64,000 bases of DNA from Mermis nigrescens (GCA_036768485.1 JAVLUZ010000647.1:1250194-1314193); one strand, 5' to 3'. Counted from the stretch's first letter, positions 30,900 to 42,555 are shown. Notes: generated by a model from the sequence alone, not told the origin. Numbers and translations are program-made.

Positions 30900-32700
30900 A
30901 GCATAAAATACGATAGTAGCATCATTATACGGGACGCTACATAAACATCAATCGTACCAACGAACCGGCCCGTTTTGTCCGGAATCTGAGAGTAAAACTA
31001 ATATATCCAATGCAATATATTATCGCAAAATTTATTACAAACTATTATTTTTCTTCCATTTTAGACATAACGTAATAGCGCGCGTTTCAGAGGCGCGCGC
31101 GATCATAAAAATGTACTATAAAACATAAATGCGTCAATCCACGCTGTGCCATAATATTTTATGCCTTTCAATAATAAAAACCCCAGACTGCTCTTGTTAC
31201 AAAAGCGTAAATGTATGTAGAAATGGGGTAGCCTACGGGGACGCGTCTTGCTGAGAAAAAATCTAAAAAATGAGCCAATTATACGAAAGATCAGTTCAAA
31301 ACCAGCATCAAGATACCACGCCCCTCCGTCTACGCGCGTCGCTGAGTTCATAGGAGGCTTATACCGCCTAGGCGTTTCTGATTGGCCGGACTATCAGAAT
31401 GACAGGACGCGCTAGGGAATGGCTTTTTTGACAGCCGGCCAATCAATCTGTGACAAGAATTCGACCGGATACACGTCAAACGACGCGGCTAACCTCGGCC
31501 TAGATTTCGAATAATGAAAATCCGTTCTTAAAATGAATGTTTCGAAAGTGATTGAAGACTTAGTAGAAATGCAGGGCGAAATGTGGTAGTCTGGCCGTCA
31601 AACAGCCAAAAAATCGCGATGTGCGCGCGTAATAAAATTAAAATGAAAACACGAGAACTAAATATTACTGTAGGAGTGAAGAACCTGCCCACAGTACAGT
31701 AGGCAAACGAGAATGACAAGAAAAGGCCACGCTAACGCACGAACGTACGTACTATGTGCATTTATGACAACACAGTAGGTAGGTATGTGCAGGCGTAAAC
31801 GTCGGTTTGATAAAAGACACCGCCCTCGGGCCCGTACGGCCCTCCGTACTCCTTATCTATTTTGACAGAGCCTGCGCATCTATCAATTTGAAAAACGGGT
31901 CTCTTTTTAATGTGTTATATACGAGTAGAACGCTGAACGTCACTTTTTTAAAACTATTTGCGCCCCGTAACACGGATAAAGCGTATCGCGCTCAGGCGTA
32001 CGCCGCTCGCCCGGGCCATCAATCACTGATTGGAGAGAATTTTTATTTATGTGAGCGGCCATCGAATGCGTGTTTTGCATTTATATTTATTGCGCACACA
32101 CAAGCGCCTGCGTTGGGCGGCCGTCCCCGTCAATCTTATTTCTCTCCTTTTGAAGATTGATGCGGGCGCCATCTATCACTTTTAGTTGTTGCCAGTAATA
32201 ATGCGCCGTATTATATATGTATAACAGGCCGAGCCCACCCGTCAGTTTTTCTCCAAAATGCTACAGTAGGCCCAAACGGCGCAGCCACACGCAATAGGCA
32301 TCGCCAGTTTATAACTAACTGACGCGTACTTCGTATTACAGCCGTCCATCAAAATCGCATTAATAAGATAAAAATTATTGTATTAGACAGTTTTCGGCTG
32401 CTAGCCTATCAATCTGTCGACAGGAGTGTCCGAGCGCGCTCACTTTTGATCCTCTTATTGTTGTGGTATACGGCTATTATTGCGTATACCTACTGCTGTG
32501 CCCGTGTCAACGTTAACCGAGAATGACCGATTTAGAAAGGAATAGCATGTTGTAGGTAAACTCGCGACACAAAGCGGCGGATTGCGCAAGAAGACGGAAG
32601 CCGACCGAGCGAATACAATTATTGTTTTTATCAAGTTATCAATATCAAAAGAGTAAAGCAAACTTAGTGTAAACGGACGAACAGAGACGAATTCTTCACC
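30900..32700. promoter_or_regulatory. GC-richer, repeat-poor tract; candidate control region
   Basis: The local sequence is richer in CG dinucleotides than the flanks (GGCGCGCGCGATC at 31093, GACGCGTACTTCG at 32321) and holds none of the local MITEs. It includes a paired CCAAT arrangement at 31379-31445. Position about 5-7 kb upstream of the NET exons makes it a candidate promoter or enhancer for that minus-strand gene. This is inference from composition only. Open frames here (for example 31807-32160) have no recognised domain. Confidence 0.35.
31379..31445. promoter_or_regulatory. Inverted pair of CCAAT boxes
   Basis: TGATTGGCCGG (31379-31389) and CCGGCCAATCA (31435-31445) are perfect inverted 11-mers with 45 bp between them. 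Both contain the CCAAT core bound by NF-Y. TGACAG and CTATCA words lie between them. Confidence 0.4.
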
Positions 32701-33540
32701 CTCCTATCCGATCCGTCCCATTTTACGCTCTCTACTGCCAATTTAAATGATGGGCCTAATTAGCGACAACTTGAGTGATCACTTAAGAATAAGTATAGGC
32801 CGATCCTTAATTGACAGCAGGCACTGGGGAAGAAAACATTATAAACTACTATATTATACAATGGACTTCAAAAAGAAGCCGCTCGCGTTTCGAATAAATG
32901 CAAATTGGTCTGGCAGCCCATAAAAATTTATATATCGTGAAAATACTCAATAAAAACTCGTCGCGTATCTCTCGAATGCGCAGAATCTTTGGTCACGACA
33001 GAATGATCACATTGGCAACATTAAATATAAATTTTTATATATTTTATTACCCCGTATAAAAAATGCTGCGCATGTCTTCGCTTTGATGCACGATCGCTAT
33101 TGTGGATGTTTATAGGAATAATGAGCACTTGTTGTTGCTGTACTGACAAAATTTACAGGGCAAGAATCATGAGCCACATCAAAGGAAAGCCGCACTTCTG
33201 CATGATGCAGTAGAAGCTACAACACCGAAAACAAAAAATCGAAAAATTAAACAAGTTCGCACATTTTGGAAAGTATTCAGCATTTTTTGTGTGGAACTGT
33301 TATGTATTTTTTATTTCAAGTGTGGCATTCCAACTATTCAACGCACGGTCTGCAGGTAGAACGAATCAAGGCAAGAAACAATATTGATTAGCATTCCGAA
33401 ATGCTTTACTTTAAGAATTATAAACAATAAATATAAAAAACGAACAGAAGTAGCATTTAATCCGTGAAAATCTTCTGTCATCTTCCACCAATTCAAAGAC
33501 CAGTCGTACAAGAAATTCCATCGTCCCCGGTCTCCCTTTC
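32701..33540. other. No recognised feature
   Basis: AT-rich non-coding sequence. Confidence 0.45.
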
Positions 33541-33552
33541 AAACGATTCCAC

Positions 33553-34140
33553 CATACGTAGATGTAACAGGGGGATTTGGGGGTCCCCATCATACATATA
33601 CAGCATGGAAATTTTGGGAGCCAAACCCAAAAAATTTTTAAAAAGTGCCTTTTTAGGCTAAAAAACAATGGGTAAACGTCAAAAACACTGTTTTTGACGT
33701 TTCGAAAATAATTGTTCTTTATAGAACATAAAAACGTAAAAGAAATCTCAAAAGAATTTGAATAAATTGAGTAAATTGAACAAAATATAGTCAAAAATAA
33801 ACATATGGCGAAAAGTTAGAGATTTTTGAGCCAAAAATGAGCTAAACGCCTAAAAAGGCACACTTTTTACAACTTTTACCAAGTTTTACAAAAAATCAAC
33901 AATTCTAGGGGGATCGCCAGCCACTTTGCAGAGGGTCAGTTGCCATTCTGGGGTGTCAACCTCCCCCCAACCCCCTCCCAAGAACACGTCTGGTCCCCAT
34001 CCACCCAAAGTTGGACGGCACCACCCCTTCCCAAAATCTGAAAATTTTTGACCCCCCTTTTTGCAAAAACTTACTGTTTTTTGGATGTTTTTAGCTGTTT
34101 TTTGCCATCTTGGCCAAAAATTGAAGCCACACACCTGAAA
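33553..34140. mobile_element. MITE-like host element split by an hM2 insertion
   Basis: The left part (CATACGTAGATGTAACAGGG, then GGGGGTCCCCAT, to 33590) and the right part (CCACCCAAAGTTGGACGG, then TTTTTGACCCCCC, to about 34140) flank the hM2 copy. The right end GAAGCCACACACCTG is not clearly inverted to the left end, so the outer limits are uncertain. Confidence 0.5.
33591..33992 (+). mobile_element. 402-bp hM2 hAT MITE with perfect 8-bp TSD
   Basis: It begins CATACATATACAGCATGG and ends CCAAGAACACGTCTG. The flanks 33583-33590 and 33993-34000 are both GTCCCCAT. The body is a typical hM2 (AAAAAGTGCCTTTTTAGGCT, GTCAAAAACACTGTTTTTGA). Frames within are not genes. Confidence 0.9.
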
Positions 34141-34186
34141 AATCCCCGAGACCCCGCGCCCAATACTTTGCGCCGTTAGTCCTGCC

Positions 34187-34563
34187 CGTGCATTTACAGC
34201 ATGGGAATTCTGGGGGTCATGCCCAAAAAATTTTTAAAGGGTGCCTTTTTGGGCTAAAATCTATGGATAAACGAAAAAAAATTTTTTTGACGTTTCGGAA
34301 AATGCTTTATTTTTCTAGAACATAAAGACATAAAATCCAGGAAAAATTTTAAAAAATCGAGTGAAGTAAACAAAGTATAGTCAAATATAAGTGTATGGAG
34401 CGAAGCGCCAAAAATTTGAGACTTTTGAGCAAAACTGAGCTTAAAACGTAGAAAAAGGCACATTTTTTGCATGTTACAAAAAAATCGATGATTCTGGGGG
34501 GTCGCAGCCATTTTGTGGGGGGATCAATGGTCATTCTGAAAGGTCTCCCCAAGAACACGTATG
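34187..34563 (+). mobile_element. 377-bp hM2 hAT MITE
   Basis: It begins CGTGCATTTACAGCATGGG and ends CCCAAGAACACGTATG. The flanks GTCCTGCC and GTTGTGCC match at 6 of 8. The interior carries GGAGCGAAGCGCC, absent from the 33591 copy. Confidence 0.8.
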
Positions 34564-35130
34564 GTTGTGCCCCACCCGCCATCTTACCACCAGACTCTCC
34601 GTTATTTTTCTTGGCAGAAAAAGCTAGTAAGGCGATATGCTACAGATGGGATAAACGAAATAATCATCGTGACGTGACTGTAATAAATCAGTCATATGTT
34701 TCTTTTACACGTTTAATATTTGTGATGTTGCAAATAATTACAAGAGCATCTTTAAATTTTTCTCTATACATAGTATGAAATGGATAAGGTGCATATATCA
34801 ATGGAGGAAAAAATTTTTTTGAAGCAATAAAAACTAGGCAGGCATATATTTTGCAATTGAATAATTGAATCATTTTGAATAATTTGCATCTGCCTTTATG
34901 CACAAATTAAGTGATTTTCCTTAACGGAAAATTTATTCAAACACGTTAATATTTTTTTTCATTCTTTATGCAGATATGCATATATGTACGAGTATATTCA
35001 CATTTTGAAAATCTTGTTTATTAATTAATTAATTGAAAATAAAAATTATCTCAGCTACGTTTAAAAATCATAAAAACAAAACCGTCAGTTAATGTATAAA
35101 GCGTTAATATGTTATAACTTATTATTTTTT
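34564..35130. other. No recognised feature
   Basis: AT-rich non-coding sequence. Confidence 0.45.
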
Positions 35131-35200
35131 CATGGTTAAAAGCGTGTATAATTGACCGTTAGCGGAACGCTGGGTTCGATTCCCTTGCTAGTACTACGAT
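35125..35200 (+). other. tRNA-like A-box/B-box pair (weak)
   Basis: TGGTTAAAAGC at 35133 resembles a pol III A box and GGTTCGATTCC at 35173-35183 is a perfect B-box core. The spacing of about 40 bp is tRNA-like. The arms do not fold convincingly (only three T-stem pairs), so it is at best a tRNA relic or SINE-like fragment. Confidence 0.25.
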
Positions 35201-35301
35201 TTTCATTACTCATTTTCATTTGAAATAACATGTACGATGCACCACTCTTCTAAAATTAATAAGCAGTTCGTAAAAAGCATACCTATTTGTGCAGTGTTAA
35301 T

Positions 35302-35542
35302 CATAGATGCGCAGCATGACTGATCTGGGGGTCAGTTACTCTGAGGGTCAAGAATTGGGCTTTTTTGGACCAAAGTGACCTTAGAAAGTAGTATAAGCGA
35401 TAAAATAATCAGCCAATTTAAGGCACTTTTGAAGAACATTTTCAATTTTCATCGGGCCTCCATTTTACCTCAGTTTCCCCGAAATATTTCCCATTTTTCC
35501 ATTCTGGGGGTCTAGACCCCGAAACCCCTGTGTGCATGTCTG
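35302..35542 (+). mobile_element. hM1 hAT-like MITE
   Basis: It begins CATAGATGCGCAGCATGAC and ends GGGGGTCTAGACCCCG and GTGTGCATGTCTG. The flanks GTGTTAAT and ATGATAAC match at 5 of 8. Confidence 0.8.
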
Positions 35543-35759
35543 ATGATAACTACGACGTGAAATAATCATTAACTTGGAAATTATTGATATTACGTTTTTG
35601 GTAGTTTTCATTTCGTGCAATTCAGTCGAGTATATACATTCAATGAAATAATTTAATTAAGCCTCTTGGTGCATAGACGTAGTTTTGGGTCAAAATGCAA
35701 AGTATGAAAACGTTGGCGACGGGCAGTTGAACAACGCAACGGTGCACAATATGACATCT

Positions 35760-36165
35760 AAGGGTACGGATAGTGTCACCCAGAGAGCTTTACTGAACTG
35801 AAATGAAAGCTAAACTAGCATAAAAAATACCATAATTTGCAGTTTCTGATCAATTTATAGCATTATATCAATAAGTTTAAATTTTCATCCATGTTTTTGA
35901 CTTGTGCGCATTATTCCTCCCTTTTCCCTTTTGGGTCTGAAAGACCGTAAGCGCAGAGCATGGCGTCTGGGAATGAATCCAGTCTAGGGATCAATCAGAA
36001 AGCTTTATTGAGCCTTAAAAAAAGTAGTAGGAATTTTGTTTAAAATTTGGTCAAGTTTTGCGAAAAGCTTTGCTTTTCATACATTTTTAAACGTATTTTT
36101 AAATTTACATTTTTAAAGTCAGAAAGCTTTTTTAAGCTTTAAACTGGCAAAAAAAAGAATTAATA
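35760..36165 (+). mobile_element. Two degenerate hM1-like fragments
   Basis: AGAGAGCTTTACTGAAC with AAACTAGCATAAAAAATACC and CAGTTTCTGATCAATTTATAG, then AGAAAGCTTTATTGAGCC near 36000, follow hM1 internal order twice. The ends are lost. Confidence 0.5.
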
Positions 36166-36327
36166 AATGTATGATGTTTTAATTTTAAGTTTTATTTACC
36201 TTCGAAATTGCCATAAACATTAAAATGACGTAGAAATATCCTAAATTGACATATCTGGCTCTGGAAGTGGAGAAACAAGGGGACGGTAGGACTTCTAATG
36301 GGAGCATGAGACAATGCGACTGTTGGG

Positions 36328-36597
36328 CACACATGGGCGTGGGGTTTGGGGGGGTATGCACCCCCAGAAGTTGAAATACCCCCCCAGAAATCAAAATACC
36401 CCCCCCCAGAAAATTTTTTTTTGCTTTTTTAGCAATTTTTTGATGCCATTGGATAGAGCTTGATGAGAAACGTCGAAAAATGGTGTTCTTTTTGCCATAC
36501 GACCACTTTTAAGACCATTTTTGACCTTTAAAAATTTTTTCACCCCCCCCCAGAAATTTTTTACCCCCCCCCAGAATTTCGGTGCTGCCCACCTATG
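36328..36597 (-). mobile_element. 270-bp hM3 hAT MITE with perfect 8-bp TSD
   Basis: It begins CACACATGGGCGTGGGG and ends GGTGCTGCCCACCTATG. The flanks 36320-36327 and 36598-36605 are both CTGTTGGG. Inside are long C-runs and the AAAATGGTGTTC and ACCACTTTTAAGACC blocks shared with 62272. Confidence 0.92.
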
Positions 36598-36605
36598 CTG
36601 TTGGG

Positions 36606-37496
36606 TGTTGGACTGTTGGCTTGGAACAGTGGGGGACTGTTGAGACGCAAACTGTTTTTAACGTACTTGAAAAACAAAACGTCTAAACATTTAGAAACGA
36701 ATGCTGGAAAAAAAGCGACTGACGGTTTGAGGATTCTTATGATTAAGGACCTGTAATTTTATCTTGACTAAATAAAAATATATGTATGTCATTGCATTTT
36801 TAATATATGCACAATATGTATGTTCATGTGTAAGTACGAGTTAGTGTTGTTGAAATGAATCTTGTTCAATTGACAAAAGTAAAAAGAAATCATAAGGCCA
36901 TACATCGTTGCTCATCTTCTATTTTTATCAGTTGTACGATTTTATTCTTAATCACGTATTGTTCCTATAAAAAATATAAATTTTATACATCACATTCATG
37001 AGCGATTAGAGACCTTAAGGGATACCAAATTTACTCTCCAGAAACTCAGCAGCTGAAATGAATAAAGCTAACTAATTCTCACATTTTTAGGATTTATTGC
37101 AGATTCTTTTGTGGTCAGAAAAGCTGGTATTTTATGCAATTCTGGGGATTTAATCGCAAAACCTTTTAATAAGACGATACAGTAGAAAAGCTTGCTGAGA
37201 TTTAGAAGGTTGGCTAAAATGATTTATTCACATAAACGTCACTACATGCTTGTGCGAGTAACGAAAAAGAAAATACATGCGTTTAACGACGTCTGAAAAT
37301 TTATAAAAACCTCAACACGACAGGAACCTTCAGGAAGGGTCAAATTTACTCCGTTCTTTACTTTTCGAATTTTAATTTCGGCAACATTAAGCACGAACAT
37401 CGTAAAATTGGCATTAACGCAACTGGCAAACACTGTTTTTGCAAAAGTCAAGATTATTGTGGAATTTCAGCACAAACCAGAAGTTTTTTATATAAG
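36606..37496. other. No recognised feature
   Basis: AT-rich non-coding. A minus-strand frame at 37242-37451 has no domain I recognise. Confidence 0.45.
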
Positions 37497-37504
37497 TATG
37501 TGCA

Positions 37505-38018
37505 CAGGGGCGGATTTACGAAGGGCGAGGGGCGGCGCCCCATTGGCCCAAGATAATTGGCAAGATGGATAATGTACTCTGCAATGATTTTTAACCATCG
37601 ACCATCGTAATTCCTAAATTTTATGTTGCTATGCGCCTGTAAATTGATTCACTGCCTTGGCGGCCCTAAATCCACATTTTTGTAGTTTTATTCTTAATCC
37701 TAAAAGTTTTTTGCGCTTCGCGTTAAACACTTATAGACTGTTCCAAATGCACAAACACAGGAAAGTGCAAGTCTTCCTGTTTACATTTAAACAAATTTCC
37801 GGAGCTTTGCGCTGGTTTTAAGAAATTTTTGCACAAAATTGCTTAAATTGTGAAATTTTTACAAAACCTTTTTCACAAGAAATCGTTTTCACTAAAAAAT
37901 AGACGATGTAAAACGGAAAAAACCACTACTCAGCACTTGAACAGCGAGTTTCCGGACCTATTTTTGACAGTTTCAGAAAAAGTTGGGATACTCCTCGAAA
38001 ATCCTAGATCCGCCGCTG
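37505..38018 (+). mobile_element. hA hAT MITE, 514 bp
   Basis: It begins CAGGGGCGGATTTACGAAGG and ends CCTAGATCCGCCGCTG. It holds GCGCTTCGCGTT and the TATTTTTGACAGTTTC block. The flanks TATGTGCA and TATGTATG match at 5 of 8. It is shorter than the 41381 and 59192 copies. Confidence 0.85.
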
Positions 38019-38639
38019 TATGTATGTACTCCATACACCAGGCTTAAATAGACTTAGTCGCACATTGCACGCTAGTCTATAAGTCTTCGCTTTTTAGTTT
38101 AATTGTAGTATTTTTTAAATTTCAAGTCTCTCTTCATCTCGATATTTGAGTAAAACGATCAGTTAACTACTGAATTGTGAGACTTAGAAAAACTTACGAT
38201 TATTATTACTCACAATTATTACTTATAAATTATTATTATTATTAAAATTATTGCTTTCTAATACAGCAATTATTATATATTCCGGGCGACCGAGTTCCGG
38301 GAGCTGACAACTTGCATAAGGGTAAATCTGACAATCACAAAACTGATGCGTGACCAACAGTGCCGAATAACCGACTATTCAGTGGCCGACAATATCGGAT
38401 GATCGACTTTTGGTTAGCCCACACACATATGTGCAAAGAACTTGGCGCATCATTCAAAGATAATCTGAAATCTTTGTTTTCTAGATTTGTCAATGTACAT
38501 ATGTGCGATCGTGATCATCTTTGCCGGCTACTTGTGATATATTAATGACTTTTTATTTTAAAAAACGCTTCCTCCCAGATCAACAACAATGTTCTTCTGA
38601 CCTGACTATGACTGTGAATTTGTAAACTATACACAAAGC
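38019..38639. other. No recognised gene
   Basis: 38190-38290 is an ATT-rich low-complexity run; the remainder is non-coding. Confidence 0.45.
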
Positions 38640-38644
38640 TCTGT

Positions 38645-39105
38645 TTTTTTGGGGGAGCGGAAATCCAAATTATCCTAATAGTGCCCAAAATTGTGCAAAA
38701 AAATCTGCCCATTATGCTTAAAGTAGCGTTGCAGAATCATTTGTATTGAGAAAAACTTAGAAATTTTGGAAGTTTTCCGCGAAAAACGCGAAAAATTAGT
38801 GCGAAAGTCGGCACGAAGCGTCAAAAAATACTCAAGAAATCATTGCATAAACTAAAAATCGTTGTTCTGCACTTACACTAATCTACTAATCTGACGTAAA
38901 AGTAAGGTTTACAGAGCGCCAAGTAATTCAGTAAATGTCATAAGAAAGTATGGAAAATTATGAAAAATCATGATAAAAAATGGTTATAGTCATCAGAAAA
39001 TACGCATTCTCTATTGCGCGCAAGTATTTTTGACGATTAGTGGGGCCAACCTTTTCGACGATTGGTGGGGCCGCCCCTGCCCTCCCTATCCGCCTTTAGA
39101 CTGCA
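38645..39105 (+). mobile_element. hB-family element, ends degraded
   Basis: It shares with 57694-58119, in order: GTGCCAAAA-type start, TTGCGCAAAA-like block, TTTCCGCGAAAAACGCG, TTAGTGCGAAAGTC, AAATACTCAAGAAATCATTG, GACGTAAAAGTAAGG, GGCCGCCCCTGCC. The left terminus is not recognisable. Confidence 0.7.
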
Positions 39106-39769
39106 AAGTAATCTTCATTAGGCATATTAGCTCAATGTGCTAAAGTCTATTTGTTCTCTTTAATGCGTTTCAAGAATTTTCAATTAATTTTTCAAAAGAT
39201 ATATAATTTTTAAAATTTTTGGGGACTAGTCCTCCAAATTTGCCCTCCTTACAGCTACATGCCGCTATTTAAGACCATGGGCAAAACGGTTCAGATGCAA
39301 ACAGCGTTCCAAAATAAATAGATTGATACATAACGTGCATATGTACGTACAAAGCAGTCTATCGGCAACACTAATCTAGCAGAGGGTCTGGTTTCTGTAA
39401 AGTGTGGCTTAAAGCTTTACCTACACGATAAACTATGGAAGTATTCAATTTCAAAATCGTATATTTAAACATTGTCGTTAGCCCGGCTTAAGCCTGCGCA
39501 TATGGTAACTGGCTTAGGCCAGGCTTCAAACTGAAACCGTATCTTTGAGCATTGAAGTTTGGCTAAAGTCTGGCGTTAAGCCGAATATATAGAAATCGGG
39601 TCCAGCTCAAAATAAACCTGCGAGCATAAAGTGCCTTTTCTGTCACTCAAAATCAGTCGGCAACTTGGAACAGTGGGCCAGTCGGTAATGAAAAACTTTT
39701 TGTTAATTCACACAATCTATTACCTTCACGATCTACAATGCTCATGTTTTAATATCATGTCTGCTGAAC
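39106..39769. other. No recognised feature
   Basis: Non-coding. 39475-39600 contains repeated GGCTTAAGCC/GGCTTAGGCC-type words of unknown meaning. Confidence 0.45.
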
Positions 39770-39825
39770 CAGACATGCACATGGGAGTTCGGGGTCTAGA
39801 ACTATGCTGTAAAAATTTGGTGTAG

Positions 39826-40184
39826 TCCCAACATTTTCGCAGTCCCAACATTCCCACCGCAAGTCCCATCCAACATTCCCAAAATTCCAAGATTACCACC
39901 GTCCCAACATTCCCACCGTTCTAACATTTCCACCATCGTCCTAACATTCCCACTGCCTGCTGAATTCTAGGGAGTGTGCATTTCAGGGGGTATGATCTCT
40001 CGCTTATCAACACCCATTGTGTGAGAATGTTTGGACGATGGCAATGTTGGGACTAGCGTTGGAAACGTTGGGACGATGGAAATGTTGGGACGGAAGCAAT
40101 GCTGGAACGGTGGCAAAGTTGGAACTTGCGGTGGGAATGTTGAGATTCGCGGTGGGAGAGTTGGGACGATAGGCATGTTAGGAC
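39826..40184. repeat. GGTGGGAATGTTGGGAC minisatellite, inverted blocks
   Basis: 39826-39960 is written as CCCAACATTCCCACCG units (C-rich strand). 40028-40184 is the same unit inverted (GGGACGATGGAAATGTTG). The array continues at 40452-40735. Unit about 17-18 bp, quite variable. Long frames here (40031-40285, 39967-40245) are repeat translations, not genes. Confidence 0.85.
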
Positions 40185-40443
40185 CAGAGATGCGCAGCAT
40201 GGCCGGTCTGGGGTGTGGTCGGACATCGAGCATTTCTTGGGCCAAAATGAAACTAAAAGCAGGTAAAAATTCTAAAATAGCGTAAAAACTGTATTAGTTT
40301 TTGGTCAATTTGAAGCATTTTTTAAGAAACTTCTGGATTTTCGCCCGTTTTTAGCCTTCTTTGCCTCTTTTCCATAAGAAAATTTTCAATTTCCATTAGG
40401 GTCTAGACCCCAAACCCTCCCCCTCTCCCTATTTGCATGTCTG
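40185..40443 (+). mobile_element. 259-bp hM1 MITE inserted in the minisatellite
   Basis: It begins CAGAGATGCGCAGCATGG and ends GGGTCTAGACCCC and TTGCATGTCTG. The flanks GTTAGGAC and GTTCGGAA match at 6 of 8, and both resemble the minisatellite word GTTGGGAC. Confidence 0.85.
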
Positions 40444-40451
40444 GTTCGGAA

Positions 40452-40735
40452 TAGTGGGAATGTTGGGACAGTGGGATGTTGGAACGGTGGAATGTTGGGA
40501 CGGTGGGAATGTTGGGACGATGGGAGTGCTGGGTATGTGCAAATGTTGGGACTTGCGGTGGGATTGTTAGGACCCGCGGTGGGAATCTTGGGATGGTGGG
40601 AATGTTGAGACTTTGGGAATGTTGGGACGGTGGAAATGTAAGTGGGAATGCTGGCTTAGAGGGATGTTGGGACTCGGGGTAGGAATGTTGGGATTTTGCG
40701 GTAGGAATGTTGGGACAGTGGGGATGTACAGAAAA
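40452..40735. repeat. GGTGGGAATGTTGGGAC minisatellite, third block
   Basis: At least a dozen units such as GGTGGGAATGTTGGGACG. G-rich on the plus strand throughout. Confidence 0.9.
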
Positions 40736-40915
40736 GAAAAACGGGAAATTTTTTGTGGAAAATAAGACAAAAAGGCAAAAAATTGATGAAAAACAAATTT
40801 TGCAGGCAAAAGCTTGATAATTATCACTATATTCTGGCACTTACAACTTTTTAAGGTCATTTTGGGTGGAATTCTCTCTGTGGCTGGCCTCTCAGACCGG
40901 CCATGCTGTGCATAC

Positions 40916-41380
40916 ATTCACAACTACATATCATGGATATAATGTCCATATTGAGGTTTTGTTGTGCGTGCACAGTTCGCAACAAATTAGCGCAAGCACT
41001 GGAAGATTTAGATGAAGCAGTAGAAGATCTAGGATTATTCCAACTTTTTCTAAAATTGTTTTAAAAAATCATAAGAATCCGTCAATTTTGTGCCAAATAG
41101 GGTTTTTTTCGCAGTTTCTTAGCAGGTAAAATCATATCTAGCGCTATTTTTTTCAAAAATCAGAAAATTAAAAATTTTTTACTTAAAAAAACCAGAATGG
41201 GTTGCTAACATTTTAGTTGATTCGAACGCAAGCGGCGAATCATTCAGGAAATTCAGACTAAAGCATGTTCAAAGGGTAAGTATGTACTTCTAAAGTTACC
41301 ATAGATCATGAAAACCAGTGATATTATTAAGAATTGCTTTCAGTCACGAATGTCGAAAAAATCTGTAAAACTATGGCACA
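40916..41380. other. No recognised feature
   Basis: AT-rich non-coding sequence. Confidence 0.45.
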
Positions 41381-42002
41381 CAGGGGCGGATTTAAGGGGG
41401 AGCCGGGGGATCGCCCCCATTGGCCAAAAATATTTGGCGAGATAAAGAATGGATATGCAATTGGCAATGATTTTTGGCCGTCAGTTACCATAATTTCTCA
41501 AATTTTCCGGCGCTACGCGCCGGATGTTACCTATTAATGACATTTATTTACTTTCTTGGCGACCTGGAAGCCATTTTCTGTCCATGTAGGTTTCAAAACA
41601 ATTTTAACAGCAGAAACAGCTATTTTTGCATAGTTTTCTTCTATTTTCAATTAATAATTTCGATGTTTGGCATCAAATGCTATAAATACAGGAAATCAAG
41701 CAGTAAATCATGCTTCTAGATGTCTATCCGCCATAATTTCACAAATTTTCTGGCGCTTCGCGCCAGATCTTTGTTGAAGTCAAAGGAATTTAATGATTTT
41801 TTCGCAAAAATTGTCGAAAATTTTAAAATTTTAAAGAAAAATATTTCGTCAAAGGTGATTTTATGTAAAAGTATACAATGAAAAACACAGAAAAAACGCT
41901 ATTTCGCGCGGCAAGGGCAAATTTTTGGACCTATTTTTGACTGTTTTTGGAAAAGTTGGGATACCGCCCCCCCCCCTTAGGAAAATCCTAGATCCGCCAC
42001 TG
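41381..42002 (+). mobile_element. 622-bp hA hAT MITE with 8-bp TSD (7/8)
   Basis: It begins CAGGGGCGGATTTAAGGGGG and ends AAATCCTAGATCCGCCACTG. The flanks are ATGGCACA (41373-41380) and ATGGCACT (42003-42010). It contains two hairpins, CCGGCGCTACGCGCCGG and CTGGCGCTTCGCGCCAG, and no transposase. Confidence 0.92.
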
Positions 42003-42265
42003 ATGGCACTTGATGACTAAAAATTAAATATATATCCGGCGCTATGCCACTTAGGCCGACAAGGGGCAGTTGTCCCTGCTCCCTCTAAATTCACTCCTAA
42101 GATAGAGCCGTTTTTGCCGAAATAATATAAAGAAATATATGTTTGAAATGCGAATGTCATGAACGTCCTGATTATTTCTGTTTCCACAAAAACAAATTCA
42201 AACGCTTCGCCATCAGACATGCAAAGGGGAGTTGAAAAATTTTTTGTATATATATTGGTCGCTAC

Positions 42266-42547
42266 CAAACGTGCACGTGGGGTTAGATGGGGGAGGTTCT
42301 GGGGGTCTAGACGCCTTAGAATGGTAAAATGGAAAATTTTCTGGATAAAATGAGGCAGAATGGAGGCCGAAAATGGATGAAAATTGAAAATTTTCTCCAA
42401 AAGTCCTTTAAATTGTCCGGAAACTGTGTAATAACGTAGTTTTAACGCTATTTTAGCGCTTATACCTACCGTTTTTTAGGCCATTTTGATTCAAAAAAGC
42501 TCAATTTTTTACCCCCTCCCTCAGATCGGTCGTGCTGTGCATCTATG
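42266..42547 (-). mobile_element. 282-bp hM1 hAT MITE with 8-bp TSD (7/8)
   Basis: It begins CAAACGTGCACGTGGGG, contains GGGGGTCTAGACGCC, and ends GTCGTGCTGTGCATCTATG. The flanks are GTCGCTAC (42258-42265) and GTCGTTAC (42548-42555). Confidence 0.9.
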
Positions 42548-42555
42548 GTCGTTAC

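Larger units (their letters stand above)
39770..40915 (-). mobile_element. Composite hM1 element expanded by a minisatellite
   Basis: The left end CAGACATGCACATGGGAG with GGGGTCTAGAAC (39770-39800) and the right end GACCGGCCATGCTGTGCATAC (about 40897-40915) belong to one minus-oriented hM1 copy; the remainder of its body lies at 40735-40900. In between lie minisatellite blocks and a second, complete hM1 element (40185-40443). Confidence 0.7.

Noticed and set aside
30841..30900. Minus-strand TCA|GTAAGT donor considered as the 5' NET coding exon
   Set aside because: The reading phase needed to join the next exon meets TGA four codons before the donor; at best a non-coding exon.
31561..31620. 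Minus-strand text reading RPDYHISP, considered as the missing NET 5' exon (QPDYLxPLP-like)
   Set aside because: An in-frame TGA lies just before it, there is no ATG, and no phase-0 donor follows.
35125..35200. Functional tRNA gene
   Set aside because: The B box is good, but the T stem and acceptor stem do not pair; kept only as a weak tRNA-like feature.
36328..36597. C-run region considered as a G-quadruplex regulatory site
   Set aside because: The runs belong to the hM3 MITE body and recur with it; no independent evidence of a regulatory role.
39967..40917. Gly/Thr- or Pro/Ser-rich frames
   Set aside because: They read through the GGTGGGAATGTTGGGAC minisatellite.
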